DNA from: Halopiger goleimassiliensis
GTDB lineage: Archaea > Halobacteriota > Halobacteria > Halobacteriales > Natrialbaceae
DNA: 64,000 bases
Direction of reading: 5' to 3'
Assembly (NCBI RefSeq): GCF_000455345.1
Contig: NZ_HG315690.1
Location: 2,245,360-2,309,359 of the forward strand
Below are positions 9,253-17,112 of the stretch, piece after piece (the first letter of the stretch is position 1; each line of letters starts with the position of its first letter). Both the position numbers and the translations under genes were made by a program. The notes below the pieces were generated by a model that was given only the letters and a program-made list of their open reading frames with translations, was not told where the DNA came from and made no database searches.

Positions 9253-9543
9253 TTAGTGCTGGTGACCGGTCGCTTCGCCGAAGGTGACGCCGAAGCGCTC
9301 CTCGAAGAGGTCCATGACTAGTTCCTCCTGTGCCTCGAGGTCGTCGTCGGCCCCCTCGCCGTGGTGGACGAGGTGGTGAGCGCGGCTGGCGAAGGAGAGC
9401 AACACGACGTCGCCCACGGTTTCGGCCGTCCCCTGGTCACCTTCGGCGACGATATCGACGAGTCCGGCCGGTACTTCGACCTCGTCGGTCGTGTCGTCGT
9501 CGGCGCTGATCGAGAGCGTCACTGTCTCTACGTCGTCGGACAT
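9253..9543 (-). CDS. Small acidic conserved haloarchaeal protein
   Basis: A 96-residue soluble protein (MSDDVETVTLSIS...) with no membrane segment. It opens with a short beta-rich part, continues with EVEVPAGLVDIVAEGDQG and a His-containing stretch (SRAHHLVHHGEG), and ends ATGHQH. The clustered His residues might bind metal, but that is speculation. ATG 9543 fits the expected N-terminus; a longer frame upstream is an artefact of high GC. I cannot name a characterised family. It is followed on the same strand by two further small proteins, all separate transcription units by spacing. Confidence 0.75.
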   Translation of the reverse strand: MSDDVETVTLSISADDDTTDEVEVPAGLVDIVAEGDQGTAETVGDVVLLSFASRAHHLVHHGEGADDDLEAQEELVMDLFEERFGVTFGEATGHQH

Positions 9544-9673
9544 ACCCCAACCGTCGGGAAGCGTCCCTAAAGATGCTGTGGCTTGCATCGCGTTCCCGAC
9601 GGGACGGGGCCGGAGCGCGCTCGTCGAGCAGTCGCCGATCGGTCGCCGTTCAGTGGTCGCCGATCTGTCGTCG

Positions 9674-10141
9674 TCAGTCGTCGGCCTCCGCTGCTGCCGT
9701 TCGGACCGACTCCCACTTGCCCTGCGACTCGAGGTGGGCCTGGAGTTCGTCGGCGTACTCCTGGGTGAGCCGTTCGGCGGCTCGGCGCTGTTCCTCCTCG
9801 GAGGAGCCGCCCCCATCCCCACCGAGTCCGAGCGCGCCCTTGAGCGAATCGAGGACGCCCCCGGAGGAACCCCCCTGTTGGCGACCGCCGCCGGGACCCA
9901 TCGCACCCATCCCGGCGTCGACGTTCTCGAGTTCCGGGATGATCTGCTCGAGGTTGTCGGTGTTGGCGACGATGCGCGCCCGGTCCGGGTCCTCGGGGTG
10001 TTCGATCTCGAACTCCGTCGCGGTCATGATCAGACTCCACTGCTGGTTCGAAAACCGGGAGTTCGTGATCCGCGAGGCGAACTCCTGATCGACGGTCATC
10101 CGATCGCCGACGATCCGATCGGTCCACGGCGAGTCGCTCAT
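9674..10141 (-). CDS. DUF5799-like haloarchaeal protein
   Basis: A 155-residue protein beginning MSDSPWTDRIVGDRMTVDQE. The N-terminal half (FSNQQWSLIMTATEFEIEHP, then VANTDNLEQIIPELENV) is the conserved part of a family restricted to haloarchaea that I recall as DUF5799. A Gly/Ser/Gln-rich linker (GPGGGRQQGGSSGG) leads to a charged helical C-terminus, EEEQRRAAERLTQEYADELQ. No catalytic motif is visible and the role is unknown. Start 10141 is chosen because the conserved block begins there. Confidence 0.8.
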   Translation of the reverse strand: MSDSPWTDRIVGDRMTVDQEFASRITNSRFSNQQWSLIMTATEFEIEHPEDPDRARIVANTDNLEQIIPELENVDAGMGAMGPGGGRQQGGSSGGVLDSLKGALGLGGDGGGSSEEEQRRAAERLTQEYADELQAHLESQGKWESVRTAAAEADD

Positions 10142-10359
10142 GGCCGTTGGTTTGGCCAGTACGGGTATCAGCGTTTCCCTCCCTCGTGGCGGGGCGAGAC
10201 CGCGCTCGAGTGAGCGGCGTCGCTGCCGGCGTACCGAGTGGGTTCGGCCGTCCCATAGAGGGTGGCATCCGGGTCGGCCGACAGACGGCAGCCACCACGA
10301 CGTGGGGCCCGTGGACCTTCGATTCGCATCGGGGTCCGACGGAGGAGAAGACGGGACGG

Positions 10360-10635
10360 TCAAATCGGCTCGTCGGGGTCGTGGATTTCGGCCATTCGAG
10401 TCGTCTCGGTCGCGTACTGTTCTCGCCTGTCCTCGTCGTCGACGGTTCCCAGGTTCTCGGGATCGACGTCCAGCGCGGCGGTCGTCTCGCGGACGTCGGT
10501 GAAACTCGTCAGCGCGCGTTCTTTCCTGAAGTACCGTTCGCCATCGGGCGTCGCGTAGACGAGGATAATCAGGTTCTGTTCGTCGTCGGAGTACGTCCGC
10601 TCGACGAGCCAGACGCGGACCGTCTCGTCTCCCAT
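10360..10635 (-). CDS. Small conserved haloarchaeal protein
   Basis: A 91-residue protein, MGDETVRVWLVERTYSDDEQ, with a beta-strand-rich first half (NLIILVYATPDGERYFRKER) and an acidic C-terminus. It has no membrane segment, Cys pair or known catalytic motif. Codon use is typical of the chromosome, so it is very probably translated. I do not recognise a named family. It stands alone between a small conserved gene and the carbonic anhydrase gene. Confidence 0.75.
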   Translation of the reverse strand: MGDETVRVWLVERTYSDDEQNLIILVYATPDGERYFRKERALTSFTDVRETTAALDVDPENLGTVDDEDRREQYATETTRMAEIHDPDEPI

Positions 10636-10798
10636 AGCGCGGTGTTGGAGTGGAAGCGTGAAAGGCGTTCAGTTGGTGTGCTCCAAATCCGAGGGTAGCC
10701 CCTGGTCCTATCCGTACTGATCGATCTCGAGCGAGAGTAAGGGGCGGCGACCCGGTGGAGGACGGCCGTTTTCCTCGCGTCGACGGGTCGAGCGGGGA

Positions 10799-11299
10799 TC
10801 AATCCAGTCGTCGCGACGTCTCGGCGTACCGCCGCGAGAGTTCGACGTAGCGATCGGCCGTCGCCTCGAGGTGAGGGTCGTCGATCTCGGTCTTGGGTTC
10901 GGCCGGCGCGCCCGCGACGAGCGTCCCGGACGGCACGTCCGTGCCCTCGGTGACGACGCTGCCCGCCGCGACGACGGCCCCCTCGCCGACCGTCGCCCCG
11001 TCGAGGACGGTCGCGTTCATCCCGACCAGGGCGCGCTCCTCGACCGTCGCGTCGTGAACGATCGCGCTGTGGCCGACCGTCGCGCAGGGCGCGAGCGTCG
11101 CGTCTTCGTGGAGCACGGCGTTGTCCTGGACGTTCGCCCCCTCGCCGACGACGATCCGGCCGTGATCGCCCCGGAGGGTGGTGTTGGGCCAGACGCTGGC
11201 CTCGGCCTCGATCACGACGTCGCCGATGACGACCGCCGCTTCGTCGACGTAGGCCGACTCGGCGACCCGCGGTTCCGTTCCGTCGAACGAACGAAGCAT
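10799..11299 (-). CDS. Gamma-class carbonic anhydrase-like protein
   Basis: A 166-residue left-handed beta-helix protein of the gamma carbonic anhydrase/CaiE/PaaY family. Hexapeptide repeats run through residues 12-140. The three metal-binding His positions of the family are all present: one in NAVLHEDA and two in VGHSAIVHDA. It likely forms a trimer with Zn or Fe at subunit interfaces and hydrates CO2, although some relatives are acyl-CoA-related and inactive. I chose ATG 11299 (MLRSFDG); an in-frame ATG at 11338 would add 13 residues not typical of the family. Confidence 0.88.
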   Translation of the reverse strand: MLRSFDGTEPRVAESAYVDEAAVVIGDVVIEAEASVWPNTTLRGDHGRIVVGEGANVQDNAVLHEDATLAPCATVGHSAIVHDATVEERALVGMNATVLDGATVGEGAVVAAGSVVTEGTDVPSGTLVAGAPAEPKTEIDDPHLEATADRYVELSRRYAETSRRLD

Positions 11300-11561
11300 A
11301 CGGATCGGTGGCTCGAGCATCCCCTTGAACGTGGCCATCCGGGCCGCTCGCGGGTGGCAACGCATACCGCTTGCGGGTACCAATGTGTGTTGGCAGTAGT
11401 AATACGGATCGAGCCGTCGGACGATAATCTGCAGCGGATCACCAGGCTCACCCCGGCCACCGGTCCGCTGCCGCGTCATCCCCACCGCTTCCCACCGCTG
11501 TCGCAACCCCCACATCGTCTCCCCTTCCTCCCCCGTTTCCGGTCGTTCTTCGGGCCCTCGA

Positions 11562-11957
11562 TCAGACCGCGTCGCCCTCGAGCGTCGTCTCCGCGTGGAG
11601 CTCCGGCTTCAGGGCGTCGTGGACCTTGCAGAGTTCGTTCGCGCGCTCGACGATCTCCGCGGCCGTCTCGTCGTCGACCTCGGCCTCGACGCGGACGTCG
11701 AAGGAGATGGACGCGAGTTTGTCGTCGTCGTTGAGTTCACCGGTCGTCTCGATCTCGACCGTGCCGAGGTCCTCGACGCCGCGCTGCTGGCCGCCGACCC
11801 GAAGGGCGGGGACGTAACAGGAGCCGTAGGCGGCGAGCAAGGTCTCGAGGGTGTCCGGCGATTCTTCGCCCTGGGCGTCGATCGTCTGCTCGAACTCGCG
11901 GATCTCGTTCGTGGCGCTGTACCCCTCCTCGGAGACGGTGGTGACTTCCTTCGCCAT
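11562..11957 (-). CDS. OsmC-family peroxiredoxin-like protein
   Basis: A 131-residue protein of the OsmC/Ohr fold. The two conserved Cys are present, one in AYGSCYVPAL and one in ANELCKVHDALKP. In the family these form the redox-active pair that reduces organic hydroperoxides with a dithiol reductant. The domain covers the whole length, matching the usual 130-145 residues. The start is ATG 11957, giving MAKEVTTVSEEGY; the upstream extension is not conserved-looking. Oxidative-stress defence is the likely role, and the exact substrate is unknown. Confidence 0.92.
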   Translation of the reverse strand: MAKEVTTVSEEGYSATNEIREFEQTIDAQGEESPDTLETLLAAYGSCYVPALRVGGQQRGVEDLGTVEIETTGELNDDDKLASISFDVRVEAEVDDETAAEIVERANELCKVHDALKPELHAETTLEGDAV

Positions 11958-12052
11958 AGCAGTCGGGACGACGACAGCCGGCGGTGTAAACGTTGTTCTC
12001 GCGGCAGCGACGGTCACCGAAACCGAGGCGACGATCTGAAAAATCGGCGGCG

Positions 12053-12754
12053 TTACTCGAGTTCGAACGGCTCGTCGGCCTCGAGGACGTGGACGTCGGC
12101 GTCGGTCGCGCCGGCGAACTCCTCGGGATCCTGCTCGATCGGCGGGAAGGTGTCGTAGTGCTGCGGGAACGCGTGGTCAGCGCCGGTCCAGTCGACGGCG
12201 ACGCCGGCCTGCTGGGGTCCCATCGTGAAGTGGTCGCCGATCGGGACGATGGCCGCGTCGGGCTGGAGGTAGTCGCCGATGACGTCGCGCATCTCGGACA
12301 TCAGCGAGGTGTCGCCCGCGTTGTACAGCGTCGTCGCGTCGGCGTCGGTCGGTTCGCCGTCCGAGATCACGAAGCCCGCTGGCATGCCGCCACTCGCGTC
12401 GTTCTCGGTCATGATCCCGTTGGTGTGGTCGGCCCGGACCATCGTGACGGTCGCGTCGCCGGCCTCGACTGTCCCGCCGAGGTTCATCCCCATACCGCCG
12501 ACGGCGTCTTCGAACCCGAACTCGTCCTCGCAGTAGGAGACCAGTTCCGGCGTGGCGACCAGCGTCGCGTCCGAGAACGCCCCCGCGTCGGCGATGTGGT
12601 CGGCGTGGCCGTGGGTCAGCAGGACGTAGTCCGGCGTGTCGACGTCCGACGGCTCGAGATCCGTCTTCGGGTTGTCGAAGAACGGATCGATCAACAGCTC
12701 GGTTCCCCCGACGGTGACGTGCCACGTCGAGTGGCCATGCCAGGTGAGTTCCAT
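12053..12754 (-). CDS. UPF0173-type metal-dependent hydrolase (metallo-beta-lactamase fold)
   Basis: A 233-residue MBL-fold protein. The N-terminus [13 protein letters not shown] and the dimetal motif LTHGHADHI are typical of the UPF0173 (YtkL/UlaG-like) family, with later ligands in [14 protein letters not shown] and [15 protein letters not shown]. It is predicted to hydrolyse a small ester, lactone or phosphate substrate, but no substrate is established. It stands alone; the stop is about 95 bp from osmC on the same strand. Confidence 0.9.
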   Translation of the reverse strand: MELTWHGHSTWHVTVGGTELLIDPFFDNPKTDLEPSDVDTPDYVLLTHGHADHIADAGAFSDATLVATPELVSYCEDEFGFEDAVGGMGMNLGGTVEAGDATVTMVRADHTNGIMTENDASGGMPAGFVISDGEPTDADATTLYNAGDTSLMSEMRDVIGDYLQPDAAIVPIGDHFTMGPQQAGVAVDWTGADHAFPQHYDTFPPIEQDPEEFAGATDADVHVLEADEPFELE

Positions 12755-13036
12755 GGCATGCGAACCGTTGGGTGGTAGATACCTTAAATGTGGGTGAGAG
12801 CTCCCTCACGCCGTAACACTGGAGATTCACCGGGTTCGAGAACGGTGCCGTTCGTGAAGCCGTGGCTACCCACTCGTCCACCACGGACGTCGCTCCGATC
12901 CGCTGGTCCGTGGGATGGCCATCCGACCACCGAATCACTTTGTAACAAACCATTGATTTGGAATTTGTTCGTCCGCCCGTCGATCCTGCGTTTTCGAGGC
13001 CGATCTCGAGACGGATGACGGTTGGACGATCACCAC
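12755..13036. other. Intergenic region without a recognised gene
   Basis: This stretch follows the start of the minus-strand hydrolase. It contains the hydrolase promoter (CCTTAAATG on the plus strand near 12781-12789, read as CATTTAAGG on the minus strand). No open frame with haloarchaeal codon use is seen. Confidence 0.4.
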
Positions 13037-13215
13037 CATTTATGTGTCCGGTTTGGCAATCGATTCCTGCCGCAGGCGGACTGACACACCACGCATGCGG
13101 TCGATCGCACTCCGCGATCGTACTGGTCGAGCGAACGGTACGACCGGCCCCCCGGTCGGTCCCTCCGGCCATCGCCTTCGGGGCCCACGGCAGAGGGTGC
13201 ACCCTCGCAGCCCTC
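13037..13215 (+). ncRNA. Candidate small RNA with its own promoter and hairpins
   Basis: A TATA-like CATTTATGTG (about 13037-13046) points to a start near 13067. Downstream are a perfect 7-bp hairpin with a C4 loop (13141-13158) and a perfect 14-bp palindrome GAGGGTGCACCCTC (13193-13206). No reading frame here is convincing. This is an inference from promoter and structure only; no known RNA family is recognised. Confidence 0.25.
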
Positions 13216-13261
13216 GCTTCGATGCCGTGGCGTTTTTTAGACGGGACGCGTAGGCCGGGCT

Positions 13262-13525
13262 ATGCTCGCGCTGACGCTCGAGGAGTTCATGATGGAGTTG
13301 AACGAGGGATCGATCAAGAACGTCGGGCCGGCCAACAAGTCCGCGACTGTCAAACTGTTCGACGTCGAGTCGGCCGAAGCACGGGAGTTCGGCGACAAAC
13401 GGCTCAAACTCGTCTTCGAGGACGACGACGGCAACGAGGTGCAGGTCTCGCTGTTCCCCGAGGACGTCCGCGACATCGTCGACCAGGTGGAGGCCCTCGA
13501 GGACGACTCGCCGGTCTTCGAGTGA
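13262..13525 (+). CDS. Small conserved haloarchaeal protein
   Basis: An 87-residue acidic protein (MLALTLEEFMMELNEGSIKN...) with a central beta-rich part (ATVKLFDVESAEAREFGDKR) and an acidic helical end. There is a TATA box (GTTTTTTAGA) at about 13232-13241, so the ATG at 13262 fits a leaderless transcript. No catalytic motif or membrane segment is visible and the function is unknown. It precedes the RecJ-like gene on the same strand by 81 bp, but that gene has its own promoter. Confidence 0.8.
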   Translation: MLALTLEEFMMELNEGSIKNVGPANKSATVKLFDVESAEAREFGDKRLKLVFEDDDGNEVQVSLFPEDVRDIVDQVEALEDDSPVFE

Positions 13526-13574
13526 GTTGCCCGAGTGATACGTTACTGCGGTGAGTCGATCGCATTTCGACAAC

Positions 13575-13582
13575 CGTTTTAG
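13575..13582 (+). promoter_or_regulatory. TATA box of the RecJ-like gene
   Basis: The sequence GTTTTAGG preceded by CGACAACC resembles a haloarchaeal BRE plus TATA element. It lies about 26-30 bp upstream of the ATG at 13607, which implies a leaderless or nearly leaderless mRNA. Confidence 0.5.
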
Positions 13583-13606
13583 GACGAACCTGCTTGAAGC
13601 GAGTAG

Positions 13607-15754
13607 ATGGGTAACTGTATCATCTGCGGCACGCCCGTCGACGGCGAGATCTGCGAGAGCCACGAGGAAGACGCTGTCTTCGAATTCCGTGGCACTGCTC
13701 CCTCGCAGCTCACCCCCGGCCGATACTACCGGGGTACCGTCGACGGCTACGCCGACTTCGGCGTCTTCGTCGACGTCGGAGACCACGTGACCGGTCTGTT
13801 GCACAGAAGCGAACTGGATCAACGACTCGAGAGTCTCGACTGGGAGCCCGGCGACGACGTCTTCGTCCAGGTCCTGGACGTCCGGGACAACGGCAACGTC
13901 GATCTGGGCTGGTCGATCCGCCAGCGCGAACGCGAGTTCCGCGGCAAACTGATCGAGACGCCCGACGGCGAGGTCCGTCCCGAGGAGTTCGAGGACGAGA
14001 CCGACGACGCCGAACCCGCCGTCGAGTCCGACGCCGAGGACGAACCGACGCCCGAGGAGCCGACTGTCGACGAGACCGCCCCGGCAGACGAGTCCGGGAC
14101 CAGCGGCTCGGCCGAGGCCGTCGCCGCCGGCAGCGCCGCCGTCGCGACCGAATCGACAACGGCGACGGCGGGGACGGCGACCGACGACGCGGCCGACGCT
14201 ACGCCCGAGTCGGAACCGGCGCTCAAGCGCACGACGATCGACGCGATCGATACACAGGTCGGCTCCGTCGTCCGCCTCGAGGGCGAGATCACCGGGATCC
14301 GACAGACCAGCGGCCCGACGGTGTTCGAACTCCGCGACGAGACCGGCACCGTCGAGTGTGCGGCCTTCGAGGAGGCCGGCGTCCGCGCCTACCCCGCGGT
14401 CGAGGTCGACGACGTCGTCGCCCTCGAGGGCGAGGTCGAACGCCACCACGGCGACCTCCAGATCGAGACCGAGTCCCTGGAGGTGCTCGAGGGCGAGGAC
14501 CGCGAGTCGGTCCTCGACCGACTCGAGAGCGCCATCGAACAGCAGGCCCGCCCGACCGAGGTGTCGACCCTGGCCGAACACGGTGCGGTCACGTCGGTCG
14601 TCGGCCACCTCGCCGACGCGGCGACCGCGATTCGCCGCGCCGTCATGGAGGCGCGACCGGTCGTCGTCCGCCACGGCGCGACGGCCGACGGCTACGTCGC
14701 CGGCGCTGCCATCGAGCGGGCCGTCCTGCCGCTGATCCGCGAGAAGCACACCCGCGAGGATGCGGAGTACCACTACTTCGAGCGCCGACCGCTCGACAGC
14801 CGCGTCTACGGTATGGACGCCGCCACGGACGACGTCACCTCGATGCTCGAGGCCCGCGACCGCCACGGCGAACAGCTGCCGCTTGTCGTGCTCGTCGACG
14901 CCGGCTCGACCGAGGAGTCGATCGACGGCTACGAACTGCTCTCGCTGTACGGTGCCGAGGCCGTCGTCATCGACGACAGCCGCGCCGACGAGGCGGTCGC
15001 CGACGCGGTCTCGGTCGCCGTCGCACCGTCGCTCGAGGGGGCCGACGTCGCGGATCTCACCTCGACCGCGCTGGCCGCGAACGTCGCCGCCCACGTCAAC
15101 GAGGACGTCCGCGACGACCTCCGGCACCTCCCGGCGGTCAGCTACTGGGAGAACACCCCCGAGGCCTACAGCGAACTGGCCACCGAGGCCGGCTACGACG
15201 AGACCGCGATCAGCGAGCGGCGCGAAGCCGTCGCGCTCGAGGCCTACTACCAGTCCTACAAGGACAAGCGCAAGCTGGTTGCGGACCTGCTGTTCGACGG
15301 CGAGGCCGCCGCGACCGACGACCAGCCCGGCAACCTCGCGGCCCACGTCTCCGAACAGTTCCGCGCGAAACTCGAGACCGAACTCGAGACGGCCCGGGAG
15401 AACAGCACGATCCAGGGTCGGGACGGCGTCTCGATCACCATCCTCGATACGGACGCCTTTACCCACCGCTACAACTTCCCGACGACGGTGTTGTTGCTCG
15501 ACGAACTCCACCGACGCGAACGCGACCACGCCGACGATCCCTACGTGACGCTGGGCGTCGGCGACGACGATCTGCACGTCCGAACGACCGACGACGTCGA
15601 CGTCCGGGAGATCGGCGACGCGATCGCCGAACGCGTCCCGGACGCCGGCGTTCGCGTGGTCGGCGGTGCCGACGGCCACGTCGAGTTCCTCCCCGGCCAG
15701 CGCGAGGCCGTCCGGGAGGCCGCGATCGACGCACTCGTCGACGCACTCGCGTAA
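13607..15754 (+). CDS. RecJ/Cdc45-like DHH-superfamily protein with zinc ribbon, S1 and OB domains; catalytic motifs eroded
   Basis: A 715-residue multidomain protein. Residues 1-20 form a zinc knuckle (MGNCIICGTPVDGEICESH). Residues 35-95 are an S1 RNA-binding domain (YRGTVDGYADFGVFVDVGDH). Residues 125-205 form an acidic Ala/Glu/Thr linker, 215-305 an OB-fold (VVRLEGEITGIRQTSGPTVF), and the rest resembles a DHH phosphoesterase. Motif I reads RHGATADGYVAG rather than HxDADG, and the DHH motif reads VIDDSRAD rather than DHH, so nuclease activity is doubtful. In archaea, RecJ relatives associate with GINS and MCM, and inactive ones resemble eukaryotic Cdc45. A structural role in replication or repair is therefore an inference. 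Confidence 0.85.
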   Translation: MGNCIICGTPVDGEICESHEEDAVFEFRGTAPSQLTPGRYYRGTVDGYADFGVFVDVGDHVTGLLHRSELDQRLESLDWEPGDDVFVQVLDVRDNGNVDLGWSIRQREREFRGKLIETPDGEVRPEEFEDETDDAEPAVESDAEDEPTPEEPTVDETAPADESGTSGSAEAVAAGSAAVATESTTATAGTATDDAADATPESEPALKRTTIDAIDTQVGSVVRLEGEITGIRQTSGPTVFELRDETGTVECAAFEEAGVRAYPAVEVDDVVALEGEVERHHGDLQIETESLEVLEGEDRESVLDRLESAIEQQARPTEVSTLAEHGAVTSVVGHLADAATAIRRAVMEARPVVVRHGATADGYVAGAAIERAVLPLIREKHTREDAEYHYFERRPLDSRVYGMDAATDDVTSMLEARDRHGEQLPLVVLVDAGSTEESIDGYELLSLYGAEAVVIDDSRADEAVADAVSVAVAPSLEGADVADLTSTALAANVAAHVNEDVRDDLRHLPAVSYWENTPEAYSELATEAGYDETAISERREAVALEAYYQSYKDKRKLVADLLFDGEAAATDDQPGNLAAHVSEQFRAKLETELETARENSTIQGRDGVSITILDTDAFTHRYNFPTTVLLLDELHRRERDHADDPYVTLGVGDDDLHVRTTDDVDVREIGDAIAERVPDAGVRVVGGADGHVEFLPGQREAVREAAIDALVDALA

Positions 15755-15843
15755 GCTCCGTTCTCCTCCCCGCAGTCACCGCGCCTCGAGAGCGGCAGCG
15801 CTGTCGGTCGGCGCGGTACGCTCGACCCACGAGAGTGGGAGTG

Positions 15844-16206
15844 CTAGTCGTCGGACCGTTCGGCGTCGTCGTCCCGGTCCTCGATCAGCGCGGACTCGTC
15901 GGGCCAGGTGACGCTCCCGAGGAAGGGGACGCCGATCTTCTCGGCGGCGCGGGCGATCATGTGCGCGCCCGTCGGCACGGTCAGAAAGAGGAAGACCATC
16001 CCGATCAGCGCCGTCAACCCCTCGCTGCCCGGCCCGAAGTAGGCGAAGCCGGCGAGGAAGATCGCCGCCGTTCCCAGCGTCGTGGGCTTGCTCGTGGCGT
16101 GCATCCGGTTGTAGACGTTCGGGAGGCGGAGCATGCCGATCGTGCCGACCGTCAGGAAGAACACCCCGACGACGATCAGCGCGATCACGAGGGCGTCGCG
16201 GATCAT
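15844..16206 (-). CDS. mrpG: Mrp/Mnh Na+/H+ antiporter subunit G
   Basis: A 120-residue membrane protein with three hydrophobic helices and the MnhG/PhaG signature around LRLPNVYNRMHATSKPTTLG. It is the last gene of the seven-subunit mrp operon. Its ATG at 16206 overlaps the mrpF stop by 4 bp. The subunit is needed for assembly of the multi-subunit cation/proton antiporter in the cytoplasmic membrane. The C-terminal 25 residues are acidic and cytosolic. The gene ends convergently with the RecJ-like gene about 90 bp away. Confidence 0.94.
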   Translation of the reverse strand: MIRDALVIALIVVGVFFLTVGTIGMLRLPNVYNRMHATSKPTTLGTAAIFLAGFAYFGPGSEGLTALIGMVFLFLTVPTGAHMIARAAEKIGVPFLGSVTWPDESALIEDRDDDAERSDD

Positions 16207-16496
16207 TCGATCACCTCCCCCTCGGTGACGAACTTGGCGACCGCGACGGTCGCGATGAAGCCGATGATCGCGAGGACGAGGCTGACGGTGATGAACAGCC
16301 CGCGGTCGGTCTGGATGGCGAAGAGGACGGCGATGGCGACGACGTTGGTCGCGATGGCGTCGAGCGCCACCACCCGGTCGGGGTTCGTCGGCCCCCGGAT
16401 CACCCGGTAGCTACAAAAGACACAGAGCGCACTGACGACGATCACCGCCGCAGCGACGACGGCGTCGAGGGTGACGAGCCCGACGAGGTCACTCAT
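16203..16496 (-). CDS. mrpF: Mrp/Mnh Na+/H+ antiporter subunit F
   Basis: A 97-residue membrane protein with three hydrophobic segments and the conserved MrpF stretch VIRGPTNPDRVVALDAIATN. ATG 16496 (MSDLVGL) lies inside the last codons of mrpE, giving an overlap typical of this operon; a start at 16505 would add three residues. It is a small subunit of the Mrp antiporter complex that exports Na+ in exchange for H+. Confidence 0.93.
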   Translation of the reverse strand: MSDLVGLVTLDAVVAAAVIVVSALCVFCSYRVIRGPTNPDRVVALDAIATNVVAIAVLFAIQTDRGLFITVSLVLAIIGFIATVAVAKFVTEGEVIE

Positions 16497-17112
16497 CGTC
16501 GACACCTCCGCTGTCGCCGTCCGTCCGGGTTTCGCTTTCCAACCGCTCCTCGTGGTCGCCGCCGGAGACGACGATCGGTCGCGGTTCGTCCGCCGGCGAG
16601 GCCTCCTCGTCGAACATCTCGAGGGCGTACCCCTCCCAGGTTCGGATCGGCTCGACGATGGCCTCCGGATCGCGGCCGTCGACCGCGTGGACGTACAGCG
16701 CGTTGGCCTCCTCGACGTAGTCGAGCGTGACCGTCCCGGGCGTGAGCGTGACGCTGTTGGCGATGGTCGTGATCGCGAGGTCGGTCTCGACCCGCAGCGG
16801 CACCAGGATGACTTCCGGTTCGATCGGCATCCCGGGCGCGAGCACCCGATACACCATGTCCACGTTGGCGCGGAGGACCTCCCAGACGAACGTCGCGAGG
16901 TACAGCGCCGCGTAGGGCAGCGCGCGGACGTCCCTGCGGACGTTGATGTACTTCGCGTAGAGTCGCCGGAAGAGGAACGCGGTCGGCAAGCCGACGACCA
17001 GCCCGAAGAGGAACTGCCCGAACAGCGCCGACGCCGTGAGTTCGACCCCGCGGACGAAGATCCACAGGACGGCGAAGACCACGCCGGCGATCGGCCAGGT
17101 GCGGGTCGTCAC
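16489..17112 (-). CDS. mrpE: Mrp/Mnh Na+/H+ antiporter subunit E
   Basis: A 207-residue protein with two or three N-terminal membrane segments (IAGVVFAVLWIFVRG; LFGLVVGLPTAFLFRRL) and the MrpE cytoplasmic domain (VLVPLRVETDLAITTIANS, LTPGTVTLDY). The C-terminal 40 residues form an acidic tail that is longer than in bacterial MrpE. Its start overlaps the mrpD stop by 4 bp and its end overlaps mrpF, so the subunits are probably translated in a coupled way. Confidence 0.93.
   Translation of the reverse strand: MTTRTWPIAGVVFAVLWIFVRGVELTASALFGQFLFGLVVGLPTAFLFRRLYAKYINVRRDVRALPYAALYLATFVWEVLRANVDMVYRVLAPGMPIEPEVILVPLRVETDLAITTIANSVTLTPGTVTLDYVEEANALYVHAVDGRDPEAIVEPIRTWEGYALEMFDEEASPADEPRPIVVSGGDHEERLESETRTDGDSGGVDDE

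Noticed and set aside
13040-15679. An 879-residue open frame on the minus strand
   Set aside because: It is antisense to the RecJ-like gene, whose zinc, S1 and OB domains are clear on the plus strand. Long antisense frames are expected at this GC content.
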